Part shown: positions 43,456 through 52,854 of the stretch, piece by piece
Layout: each line of letters begins with the position of its first letter
Numbering within the stretch: the first letter of the stretch is position 1
Source of the DNA: Syntrophus aciditrophicus SB
GTDB taxonomy: Bacteria > Desulfobacterota > Syntrophia > Syntrophales > Syntrophaceae
NCBI RefSeq assembly: GCF_000013405.1
Contig: NC_007759.1
Coordinates: forward strand, 372,001 to 436,000
Length of the DNA: 64,000 bases
Direction: 5' to 3'
Program-made: the position numbers and the translations under genes
The notes under the pieces: model-generated
What the model was told of the DNA's origin: nothing
Databases searched by the model: none
Seen by the model: the letters and a program-made list of their open reading frames with translations, nothing else

Positions 43456-44097
43456 ATGCGCAAGCAACAGAGGAAAATAATTATTTGTTTACTGGTCATT
43501 GCGGCTTTTGTTTCTTTTCTTCCCTTGGCCGCACACGCCTACACTGTAAATCTTACCTCTTTTCAAACGGATGGCATTACTTCAGGCGAGATATACGGTT
43601 CCGGGACAAGGGAAAATGGAGAAAGTACAAGTCCTTTCTTCTTCTGCCTGGAAACACAAGTAAACGTCGGAGTACCTGGAACGTATAACGTTACCGAAAC
43701 AACATTAACTGATAATTTTTTGCGAGCGGCGTGGTTGATGAACAACTATTCTCCTACCTGGAATGGGGCATATTCGGGATATAATTTTCTGCAAACAGGC
43801 GAGGCGGTGCAATATGCCATATGGAAAACAATAGGGCAGACCCTGCCAGTCGCGCCTTCAGCGGTTATTACTCTTGCAGATACTCTGTTTTCACTTGCAG
43901 GCACACAAAGCCTGGAAAGTTTGACTTATCTTCAGTCGTCTTATTACCGAATGAACCTGACGACATTGGCGGGAGCGCCAGTGCAAGATCTTATCGGAGG
44001 GGGGCCGAGCCGTGTTGTTCCCATCCCCGCCGCCGTCTGGCTGTTGGGGACCGGATTGATCGGTCTGGTAGGTATCCGCCGCAGGATGGTGAAATAA
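43456..44097 (+). CDS. PEP-CTERM protein with possible thioester-type domain
   Basis: The protein has 213 residues: signal peptide (ending about AHA, residue 27), a mature domain, and a C-terminal sorting signal VPIPAAVWLLGTGLIGLVGI plus RRRMVK. The mature domain has one early Cys in FFFCLE, a RAAWLMNNYSP segment and VQYAIWKT. This order (Cys, hydrophobic helix, Q-x-A-I-W) recalls bacterial thioester domains of the TQXA kind, in which Cys and Gln form a covalent bond used for surface attachment. That is inference from motifs only. Surface location via an exosortase is expected. AAAGGAGG precedes the ATG. Driven by its own -24/-12 promoter. Confidence 0.85.
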   Translation: MRKQQRKIIICLLVIAAFVSFLPLAAHAYTVNLTSFQTDGITSGEIYGSGTRENGESTSPFFFCLETQVNVGVPGTYNVTETTLTDNFLRAAWLMNNYSPTWNGAYSGYNFLQTGEAVQYAIWKTIGQTLPVAPSAVITLADTLFSLAGTQSLESLTYLQSSYYRMNLTTLAGAPVQDLIGGGPSRVVPIPAAVWLLGTGLIGLVGIRRRMVK

Positions 44098-44151
44098 CGA
44101 ACGGTCCTGCCTCGATCCTCCTGTAACCGTAAGACAGGAAAGGTGATTTGA

Positions 44152-44195
44152 AGCCCCCAGGGGTGCAAGCTGTCTGCCCTTTGGGGGTTTTGTTA
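44152..44195 (+). terminator. Intrinsic terminator of the second PEP-CTERM gene
   Basis: AGCCCCCAGGGG and CCCTTTGGGGG pair around a GTGCAAGCTGTCTG loop, followed by TTTTGTT. It is a near copy of the hairpin at 43119-43163, including bases in the loop. Confidence 0.75.
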
Positions 44196-44272
44196 TTTGT
44201 CGCATGGCCAATCCCCTCCTGCTGCCAACTGCCAACCTTTACGCCCTGTTCTTACAAGGTGTTTCTCCCCGC

Positions 44273-44293
44273 ATCTCATCCTCTGGATGAGAT
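44273..44293 (+). repeat. Perfect 9-bp inverted repeat
   Basis: ATCTCATCC (44273-44281), loop TCT, GGATGAGAT (44285-44293). No U run follows, so it is not an obvious terminator; an operator or RNA hairpin is possible. Confidence 0.5.
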
Positions 44294-44419
44294 CCATTTA
44301 AGGGATAAAGAGGGTAATAATACTTAATTGCCCGATGCCATCCTTTTAGGTTTTCGTGGTAAAAATAGCAGGAAAAACGTTGAAGTCCTATAACAACTCT
44401 TCATTCCGGGAATGAGAAA

Positions 44420-44560
44420 ATGGAATTGAAGGAGCGGAGCTTTGTTTGCTACACGGCATTTCATCCAGCAGCTTCGACTGTGCGGGAGCAGGTCCTGGCT
44501 GAATGTGTCATGTCTTCCAGCCGGATCGAAGGCATGGCGATCGATCTCCCGGCTTTATGA
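44420..44560 (+). pseudogene. Short ORF resembling a truncated antitoxin-like protein
   Basis: Forty-six codons from ATG at 44420. The segment REQVLAECVMSSSRIEGMAI resembles the (S)xxIEGM motif seen in small VbhA-like antitoxins and Fic N-terminal regions. It stops early and lacks the C-terminal half expected of such proteins. No ribosome site is evident. I see no other gene in 44196-44683. Confidence 0.3.
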
Positions 44561-44683
44561 AATTCCTTGAAACAGGGACGCAGAAAGGGTAAGGAAGGCG
44601 GCATTACCCTTCTTCATATAATCGAGGAACGATCAGATTTTCGATAAGTCATTCCCAAGATAAGAAATAAAGGGGTTGTACGA

Positions 44684-45016
44684 ATGGCTGGTATATCAAA
44701 TGAAACAATCGAGACCGTGAGACGATTTGTCCGACTTGTCAAAAATGCCAATATCAAGGTGGAGAAGGTCGTTATATTCGGTTCTTACGCAAAGGGAACC
44801 GCGGGGAAATGGAGCGACGTGGATCTCGCCATTGTCTCGGAGGATTTTTCGGGGATCGATTTTAATGATCATAAAAAATTAGTTCCATTTTTGCTGAAAT
44901 TGGATTCGAAGATCGAACCACACCCTTTCCGACCGGAAGACTTTACCGAAGATAATGCTTTTGCAAGGGAAATCATGAAAAGCGGCATTGAATTGCATCT
45001 GTCTGAATTATCCTGA
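44684..45016 (+). CDS. MNT-type minimal nucleotidyltransferase
   Basis: This 110-residue DNA-polymerase-beta-fold protein has the signature GSYAKGTAGKWSDVDLAIV near residues 31-49: GS, then DxD for metal binding. Such minimal nucleotidyltransferases usually pair with a HEPN-domain partner as toxin-antitoxin modules and adenylylate their targets. No HEPN gene is adjacent here, so this is a solitary or orphaned copy. The ATG at 44684 is preceded by AAAGGGG. The downstream dehydrogenase gene starts 14 bases after its stop, so the two may be co-transcribed by chance of insertion. Confidence 0.8.
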   Translation: MAGISNETIETVRRFVRLVKNANIKVEKVVIFGSYAKGTAGKWSDVDLAIVSEDFSGIDFNDHKKLVPFLLKLDSKIEPHPFRPEDFTEDNAFAREIMKSGIELHLSELS

Positions 45017-45030
45017 GAGCGGAGGTGCGA

Positions 45031-46311
<1,281 letters not shown>

Positions 46312-46317
46312 TCCGCC

Positions 46318-47337
46318 ATGACTGAAAGAGGAAACATACTGGTCACCGGCGCCGCGGGATTCATCGGCTTTCATCTGTCGCGGCGGCTGCTGGCGGCGGG
46401 ACATTCGGTCGTCGGCCTGGACAACCTGAACGACTACTACGACGTCCGCCTGAAGGAGGCCCGCCTGGCCCGCCTGACGCCCCATCCCAATTTCCGGTTT
46501 GTCCGCCAGGGTCTGGAAGAGCGGGAGAAACTGCACGCCCTCTTTGCCGCGGAGAGCTTCGCGACCGTCGTCAACCTGGCCGCCCAGGCGGGGGTGCGCT
46601 ATTCCCTGACCAATCCCTACGCCTACATCGACAGCAACATCGTCGGCTTTGTCAATCTCCTCGAAGGGTGCCGCCATTACGGAGTCCGGCACCTGGTTTA
46701 CGCCTCCTCCAGTTCCGTCTACGGCGCCAACACGGCGATGCCCTTCTCCGTACACCATAACGTGGATCATCCCGTTTCCCTGTATGCCGCCACCAAAAAG
46801 GCCAACGAGCTGATGGCGCACACCTATTCCAGCCTCTACGGAATACCCGCCACGGGCCTTCGCTTTTTCACGGTTTACGGCCCCTGGGGCCGCCCGGACA
46901 TGGCCCTGTTTCTTTTTACCCGGGCGATTCTCGAAGGCCGTCCCATCGATGTCTTCAACTACGGAAAAATGCGGAGGGACTTCACCTATGTCGATGACAT
47001 CGTCGAGGGGGTGGTGCGGGTGATGGACCGAATTCCCGAGGGCAATCCGGCCTGGAGCGGCGACCATCCCGATCCCGGAACCAGCTATGCCCCCTATAAA
47101 ATTTACAACATCGGGAACAACAACCCCGTGGAACTGCTCTCCTTCATCGAGGCGCTGGAGGACTGCCTGGGGAAAAAGGCCGAAAAGAACTTCCTGCCCC
47201 TGCAGGCCGGCGATGTACCCGCCACCTATGCCGATGTGGACGACCTGATGCGGGATGTGGGCTTCCAGCCGTCCACCCCCATCGAGGAAGGCATCCGGCG
47301 GTTTGTGACGTGGTATCGGGAGTATTACGCGCTGTAA
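46318..47337 (+). CDS. UDP-glucuronate/UDP-HexNAc 4-epimerase, extended SDR
   Basis: This 339-residue protein has GAAGFIGFH at the NAD site, [13 protein letters not shown] (the region characteristic of UDP-glucuronate 4-epimerases), SSSSVYG, the catalytic YAATK, and [14 protein letters not shown]. It inverts C4 of a UDP-uronic acid or UDP-HexNAc. Its position directly behind the HexNAc dehydrogenase suggests that the pair makes a galacto-configured (N-acetyl)uronic acid donor. That sugar would also fit the lyase-like protein encoded at 17455. No ribosome site stronger than ATCCGCC is visible, so translation is likely coupled to the upstream gene. Confidence 0.85.
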   Translation: MTERGNILVTGAAGFIGFHLSRRLLAAGHSVVGLDNLNDYYDVRLKEARLARLTPHPNFRFVRQGLEEREKLHALFAAESFATVVNLAAQAGVRYSLTNPYAYIDSNIVGFVNLLEGCRHYGVRHLVYASSSSVYGANTAMPFSVHHNVDHPVSLYAATKKANELMAHTYSSLYGIPATGLRFFTVYGPWGRPDMALFLFTRAILEGRPIDVFNYGKMRRDFTYVDDIVEGVVRVMDRIPEGNPAWSGDHPDPGTSYAPYKIYNIGNNNPVELLSFIEALEDCLGKKAEKNFLPLQAGDVPATYADVDDLMRDVGFQPSTPIEEGIRRFVTWYREYYAL

Positions 47338-47367
47338 TCATCGGCCAGGCAACGGTCAAAGGTATTG

Positions 47368-48801
47368 ATGCTTTTCAACTCTCTTGAATTTGCCCTGTTC
47401 TTTTCCCTGACCGGTCTGGTTTATTTTCTCTCGCCATTCCGGCTGAGAGTTCCTCTTCTCGTTGTTGCCAGTTACATTTTCTACATAACCTGGCGCTGGG
47501 AATATGCTTTTCTGCTGCTCGCACAGACAGGGATCAATTTCGGTTGCGGCTGGGCGATCTCCTGCTCAAAGTCACAACGTTCCCGCTCTTTATGGCTTGC
47601 CTGTGCGGTTGTTTCCAGCTTGGGAATTCTGTTCCTGTTCAAGTATTATAATTTCTTCCTTGATGCTCTCGGTTTTGTGATTCCTGCATCGTCAGAAAAA
47701 ACCGGACTTGCGGCGATGAACATCGCCATTCCCGTTGGCATATCCTTCTATACCCTGCAGGCCCTGGGGTATTCCTTTGATGTCTACAGGGGGAAAATTG
47801 AACGGGAAAAAGATCCGGTGCAATTCGCACTTTTCGTCGGATTTTTCCCCCAGCTTCTCTCCGGTCCCATCGAACGTGCCGGAAACATGCTCAAGCAGTT
47901 TCGGCCGGAAAATGCGTTCGATCTGGACAGAATGTACTCCGGCCTTGCCCTCATGCTCTGGGGGCTCTTCAAGAAGGTCGTGATCGCCGACCGCCTGGCT
48001 GTTTATGTCAATCTGGTCTACAACGATCCCCAAGGCTTTTCAGGCCCGACCCTTCTTCTGGCCACCTATTTCTTTGCGTTTCAGATCTACTGCGACTTTT
48101 CCGGATACTCGGACATGGCGATCGGCGCTGCACGGGTCCTGGGCTACGACATCATGACCAATTTCCGGCTTCCCTATTTCGCCGATTCCATCTCGGATTT
48201 CTGGCACCGCTGGCACATTTCGCTTTCTACATGGTTCCGGGATTACCTGTATATCCCGCTGGGAGGGAACCGGGGAAGCCTTTTCCGCCAACAGGCCAAC
48301 ATCCTGATGGTCTTTGCGGTCAGCGGCCTCTGGCATGGCGCGAACTGGACGTTTGTTCTCTGGGGGGCGCTCCACGGCTTCTATTATATACTGGAGCGGG
48401 TTTTTGGGGGTCCGGCTGCGCGACTCTGCGCCATTCTGGGTGTCCAAGGGTCCCTTTTGAAAGGATTGAAGATTTTCATTATCTTCCACCTTGTCACTCT
48501 GGCCTGGGTATTTTTCAAGGCCCGCTCTGTGACTGATGCACTCCATGTCCTTCGAGGCATTTTTACGAATTTCGGAGGGGCGCTCTACCTTGGCCCTTCA
48601 CAGTTGACAACGCTCATCGGCGCATCTCTGATCTTTCTTCTCATGATCGTTCAATTCTTCCAGTATCGCGGTCTGATACCCCTGCTCAGAGCCGAACGCA
48701 GCTTCCCGATCTACATCCGCTGGCCGGCCTATGCTGCCATGATTTTCGGGATCTCCATCTTCGGAATCAGCAGCAATGAATTCATCTATTTCCAGTTTTA
48801 G
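47368..48801 (+). CDS. MBOAT-family O-acyltransferase (AlgI/DltB-like)
   Basis: This 477-residue inner-membrane protein with about ten helices begins MLFNSLEFALFFSL, the common AlgI opening. DFWHRWHISLSTWFRDYLY and SGLWHGANWTF carry the two conserved His residues of the MBOAT active site. Family members pass acetyl or other acyl groups across the membrane to periplasmic partners that modify polysaccharide. The ATG at 47368 is used, directly after an alternative TTG. The following gene starts 26 bases inside its 3' end and encodes a likely SGNH-type partner. This is the standard two-gene layout for periplasmic glycan O-acetylation. Confidence 0.88.
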   Translation: MLFNSLEFALFFSLTGLVYFLSPFRLRVPLLVVASYIFYITWRWEYAFLLLAQTGINFGCGWAISCSKSQRSRSLWLACAVVSSLGILFLFKYYNFFLDALGFVIPASSEKTGLAAMNIAIPVGISFYTLQALGYSFDVYRGKIEREKDPVQFALFVGFFPQLLSGPIERAGNMLKQFRPENAFDLDRMYSGLALMLWGLFKKVVIADRLAVYVNLVYNDPQGFSGPTLLLATYFFAFQIYCDFSGYSDMAIGAARVLGYDIMTNFRLPYFADSISDFWHRWHISLSTWFRDYLYIPLGGNRGSLFRQQANILMVFAVSGLWHGANWTFVLWGALHGFYYILERVFGGPAARLCAILGVQGSLLKGLKIFIIFHLVTLAWVFFKARSVTDALHVLRGIFTNFGGALYLGPSQLTTLIGASLIFLLMIVQFFQYRGLIPLLRAERSFPIYIRWPAYAAMIFGISIFGISSNEFIYFQF

Positions 48802-49744
48802 GAAGCGGGAAGAGCCCCACCGTAAAAATCCGAGCAAGCTCAGCCGATCTTTTGCGCGGGCTGCCTTTTTTATGATGTTCCTTGTTGTTTTCGATCTGAT
48901 GATCGGTTCGGTTCTGGATGTGGGATTGCGCCGCTATTTCGGTATGGATGGGAAAGTGGATGTTCTGTGCGTCGGGCACAGCCGCACCGTTCTGGGAATT
49001 GACGCCGAAATGCTTTCACGGGAAACCGGCTTGAGGGTTGCCAAGTACGCCGTCAACGGTGCGAATATCGCGGACCGTGATGCCATGATCCGCCAGTTTC
49101 TTACCGATCATCCCGAGGTCCGGCTGATCATATATGATGTGGAAGCTTCCACCTTCTCGGATGACGGCCTGAGTTCAAATTCTTACCGTCTGTTTTTCCC
49201 CTTTCTGGATAACCCGGAAATGGGCGCTTACCTGAAAAAGCAAGGGCTTGCCAGTTCGGATTTTTGGCTGAAAAAAATTGTCAGGACGGCCAGATATGAT
49301 GAAACGACCTTTTCCCTGGCCATGCGGGGCCTGCTGGGCATGAACCGAAACCTGAAACACGGGCGGTTTGATGAGGCCAGAGCCAGACGATGGATCGAAC
49401 AGGGAAAGAACCGCTCCGTGAAGATCGATTCCAAAAGCTACAAGGCCTTCCTGGCCACGGTGGATTTTGTGCATTCTCGTGGGGTTACCATGCTGCTCGT
49501 GGATATGCCCACGGTGGACCTGCTGAATCAGGCTGAACGGCCGGCAAGTGAAGCGGTGAGGGCCATGTTCGGAAAGTTTGAAGAACAATATACAAACCTG
49601 GATTATTACGACTTGAGCACCGCTTACGAGAGCGACTATGGGATCTTTTATGACATGATTCATCTGAATGCCGGGGGGCAGAAGATAGTTACGAGTGTCC
49701 TTACTCAAGAAGTGAAAAAAAGAATTCTGAAAATTCAGGCATAA
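48776..49744 (+). CDS. Periplasmic SGNH/DHHW-like acyltransferase partner
   Basis: The protein has 322 residues with a basic N-terminus and one membrane-spanning helix near residues 28-48, so it is probably anchored with the catalytic domain in the periplasm. VGHSRTVLGID near residue 68 provides a candidate Ser nucleophile, and FYDMIHLNAGGQKI near residue 293 supplies Asp and His, the SGNH block V pattern. Such proteins take the acyl group from the MBOAT partner and place it on polysaccharide. It overlaps the MBOAT gene by 26 bases. A plain AlgX/AlgJ assignment is not justified; only the fold class is. Confidence 0.75.
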   Translation: MNSSISSFRKREEPHRKNPSKLSRSFARAAFFMMFLVVFDLMIGSVLDVGLRRYFGMDGKVDVLCVGHSRTVLGIDAEMLSRETGLRVAKYAVNGANIADRDAMIRQFLTDHPEVRLIIYDVEASTFSDDGLSSNSYRLFFPFLDNPEMGAYLKKQGLASSDFWLKKIVRTARYDETTFSLAMRGLLGMNRNLKHGRFDEARARRWIEQGKNRSVKIDSKSYKAFLATVDFVHSRGVTMLLVDMPTVDLLNQAERPASEAVRAMFGKFEEQYTNLDYYDLSTAYESDYGIFYDMIHLNAGGQKIVTSVLTQEVKKRILKIQA

Positions 49745-51202
49745 ATGTCTGATTCATTAAAAAATACGACAATTCGCAATATAGGCTACACCTCAATTAC
49801 TAAGGTCATACAAATTGTTACCAGTGCGATCGCAAACATTATTCTTACCAGGACTCTGCTTCCAAACGATTACGGTATTGTCGGTTTTGCCGTTATTTTC
49901 ATATCTTTTCTTGCTCAGTTTGGTGATCTTGGTATCGGTAGTGCTATTATCCAAAAAAAGGATCTTAACGATGACGAGCTCTATACAGCCTTTACTATTA
50001 AAATATTACTTAGTTTAGTACTTTTTCTTTTCGCTTTTATATTTGCTCCTCTAACAATTCGCTTTTTTGACAATCAGGCAATAGTTCCCGTAATACGTGT
50101 TCTCGCATTTACCTTTGTATTGAATACCTTCTCTTTTCTACCCAATGTTCTTCTAACCCGCGATTTGAACTATAAAAAAATATCCTGTGCCAATATTGTT
50201 TCAGCGATAATCAATTCCAGCGTGGCAGTCGTTTTAGCATTGACGGGTTTTAAGTATTGGAGTCTTGTTATTGCTGGGATATGTATGACTCTTAGTCTTT
50301 CTGTCTTGGTTAATATCTTCCGCCCGGTTCGATACAGGTTTGCATACAATTCTGATGCCGCGAGGAACTTTCTGAAATATGGTGGGAATCTCTTTCTGGC
50401 AGGCTTCAGTGTCTTTCTAATCTTCAATGCAGATAATTTTATTATTGGTTCCGTGAAAGGCGCAACCAACCTCGGGTATTACAGCGTGGCTTTTACTTGG
50501 GGAACCATGGTTTGTAGCATGATAGGATCTATGGTACTGAATGTACTTTTCCCTACATTTTCTAAGATTCAGGGTAATAGGGACCGGCTTAAGAGAGCTT
50601 ATCTAAGGATACTCCAGTATGTCAGCTTTGGCGGATTACTGATAAATATGACTCTGTTTGTTGCTTCGAGGGATTTCCTGCTGATTGTGTTGGGGCACAA
50701 TACAGATAAATGGATGCCGGCATTGTCAGCATTACGCATCCTTTGTTTCTATGGGATAGCGAGACTTCTTCTTGAACCGGTTGGATCGGTCATGATGGCT
50801 CTCGGTCGGACAGATATTTTGAAGAAAGCTAACTTTCTGGCAGCAGCCATTGAGTTAGGTGGGCTATATCCTGTACTTTATTTTTATGGCATAGAAGGAG
50901 TGGCCGTTCTTGTTACGTGTGCTTATATTTCTCAGTATCTTTTGTATTACCTGACATTGAGGGGGGAATTACAAATCGGTTTTAAGGAACTATGTACATG
51001 TGTAAACCCGGCACTCATGGCCGTTGTTCCTTTAGTTATATTATTTTTTGCCGGTGAAGCAAAACACAGCGACTCCATACCCATCTTTATAGTCAAATTG
51101 ATTGGGTGCACTTGCATGTATTTGATCACATATGGCCTGATAACAAAGTGGTCTCTTTATAAAGACATGAGACGCCAACTACTTAATCTGGATATTAGGT
51201 GA
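49745..51202 (+). CDS. Wzx-type polysaccharide flippase (second set)
   Basis: This 485-residue integral membrane protein has about 12 to 14 helices and the Polysacc_synt (WzxC-like) opening IRNIGYTSITKVIQIVTSAI. It is unrelated in detail to the flippase at 20430. It should translocate a second lipid-linked oligosaccharide. From here codon use turns strongly AT-rich compared with the previous genes, although the start directly abuts the preceding stop. This gene therefore marks the left edge of the likely imported segment. Confidence 0.85.
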   Translation: MSDSLKNTTIRNIGYTSITKVIQIVTSAIANIILTRTLLPNDYGIVGFAVIFISFLAQFGDLGIGSAIIQKKDLNDDELYTAFTIKILLSLVLFLFAFIFAPLTIRFFDNQAIVPVIRVLAFTFVLNTFSFLPNVLLTRDLNYKKISCANIVSAIINSSVAVVLALTGFKYWSLVIAGICMTLSLSVLVNIFRPVRYRFAYNSDAARNFLKYGGNLFLAGFSVFLIFNADNFIIGSVKGATNLGYYSVAFTWGTMVCSMIGSMVLNVLFPTFSKIQGNRDRLKRAYLRILQYVSFGGLLINMTLFVASRDFLLIVLGHNTDKWMPALSALRILCFYGIARLLLEPVGSVMMALGRTDILKKANFLAAAIELGGLYPVLYFYGIEGVAVLVTCAYISQYLLYYLTLRGELQIGFKELCTCVNPALMAVVPLVILFFAGEAKHSDSIPIFIVKLIGCTCMYLITYGLITKWSLYKDMRRQLLNLDIR

Positions 51203-51260
51203 ACAGGAATGGAACAATGCACATCCTATATACGTTTTTTTTACCATAATGTTTAATATT

Positions 51261-51737
51261 ATGATGGACTCAATAATCGTCATAGTCGTAACCTACAACT
51301 GTGATCATGACTTACATGAACGCATGCATGCCGTGTAGAAGGCAGGCATTGATCTTCTGATTGTAGACAATGGTTCAGAAACTACAGGTACAGGTATTGT
51401 CGAACAATACACACAGGTAAACGGGATTGGCTCAATCTTAAACTTTGCTAACATGGGGATTGCATATGCCCTGAATCAAGGAGTGTCTTTCTCCAGAGAG
51501 CACGGTTTTCGGTGGATCTTAACACTTGATACCGTAGCGAGGCATAATGTTACTGCATTAATGAGTCCTATTGGAGATAGCGATAGTCTTGCTGGGAATA
51601 TCATTCGGTTAATTGAGGACGTTGAATTAATGATGAAAATAGCGCAAAATGGTTATAATTGTATCAAAAATTTTACATGGGAAAGAGCGTATAACAAATT
51701 AAAGACTTTAATCCAAACTATCCAGTTAAACAAATGA
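51261..51737 (+). pseudogene. Chimeric glycosyltransferase pseudogene (GT2 start joined to GT4 end)
   Basis: The frame from ATG 51261 reads DSIIVIVVTYNCDHDLHERM, stops at TAG 51336, then continues in the same frame with AGIDLLIVDNGSETT, NMGIAYALNQGVSFS and ILTLDT, a rhamnosyltransferase-like GT2 N-terminus. At about 51560 it switches to SDSLAGNIIRLIED...NGYNCIKNFTWERAYNKL, the end of a GT4 enzyme. A deletion between two transferase genes explains this. A stop codon inside the GT2 part means it is not functional as a whole. Confidence 0.8.
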
Positions 51738-51753
51738 TTATTCGTTTCCACCA

Positions 51754-52848
51754 ATGATCCCTTTGTATGTTCCAAAGCCAAATACAGACATGTATCCCAA
51801 AGTTACCCTTTTTGTTTATACATATAACCACGAAAGATTCATTCAGCAGGCCATCGAAGGGGCATTTGCACAAGATTATCCAAATCTTGAGATTATTTTA
51901 TCAGATGATTGTTCCGCGGACAGTACGTTTGACATCATGCAACGGATGGCAGAGAGATATTCCGGACCATACAAAATCGTCCTCAATCGAAACGAGCATA
52001 ATCTTGGTATAACAAATCATTTAAACAAGATAATGACAATTGGTCATGGTGATTGGTTTGTTCTATGTGCCGGTGATGATGTTTCAACCCATGACAGAGT
52101 ATCCAGGATAATGAAAGCTGTTTCACAATGTCAAACGATCCTAGCAGTCAACACTGCCTACAACACCATTGATGAAGATGGCAGAATCACAGGTTATTGT
52201 GGGTTCAAAAAAGATAACCTTGTAGCCTTGGGGGCTACGGGTGCATGGAGACGAACTCTCTTCGATTATTTTGGTCCCATTACCCATCAAACTGTAGGAG
52301 AAGATGAAGTGATCCCAGTAAGGGCAATTCTTTTAGGGAAGCTGTTGTTCATGAACTACCCTACGATCCTCTACAGACATCATACCCACAGTATTTCTAG
52401 CCCAACGGAAGTGACTCACATCTCTGCCATTCAGCATATGAAATCATTGCATCTTTCACGGATCGCCTCTCTTTCTCAGCGTCTGGATGATTTGGAAATG
52501 GCATACCGCAGGAAAATCATAACAAATAATAATTATGAGTATTTACATCTAATTTATAAAAAAGAGATCGTGTCCTTGGAAAAGCTAATAAATGAAAAAA
52601 CTATAATAGAAAAAATATATCAATCGTCGGTGTATGAAAGATTTAAGTATCTGAGGGGAATACGTTTGGGCAAAAGTGTCCCGGCTGTAAAAAGGTTGAA
52701 AACATTTCTCCTGTCCTTCAAGACTATATATATACTGAACCATAAAATAAAACGGTCGCGTATTTTATCCGAATTTATAGCAGACGATATCGTCATTGAC
52801 ATGGATTACTTCGTCAACAAAGAACATGGCCTCATGATGTGGCGATAA
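51754..52848 (+). CDS. Glycosyltransferase, GT2 family
   Basis: This 364-residue cytosolic GT-A enzyme opens KVTLFVYTYNHERFIQQAIE and carries LSDDCSADSTFDIM for nucleotide binding and LCAGDDVS as the DxD-type metal motif. The C-terminal third is helical and basic, probably membrane-associated. It transfers one sugar to the repeat unit; donor and linkage are not readable. It sits between the chimeric pseudogene and another GT2 gene in AT-rich DNA. A later in-frame ATG at 51790 (MYPKVTLF) is an alternative start that would fit the family better; neither has a strong ribosome site. Confidence 0.83.
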   Translation: MIPLYVPKPNTDMYPKVTLFVYTYNHERFIQQAIEGAFAQDYPNLEIILSDDCSADSTFDIMQRMAERYSGPYKIVLNRNEHNLGITNHLNKIMTIGHGDWFVLCAGDDVSTHDRVSRIMKAVSQCQTILAVNTAYNTIDEDGRITGYCGFKKDNLVALGATGAWRRTLFDYFGPITHQTVGEDEVIPVRAILLGKLLFMNYPTILYRHHTHSISSPTEVTHISAIQHMKSLHLSRIASLSQRLDDLEMAYRRKIITNNNYEYLHLIYKKEIVSLEKLINEKTIIEKIYQSSVYERFKYLRGIRLGKSVPAVKRLKTFLLSFKTIYILNHKIKRSRILSEFIADDIVIDMDYFVNKEHGLMMWR

Positions 52849-52854
52849 TAAACT

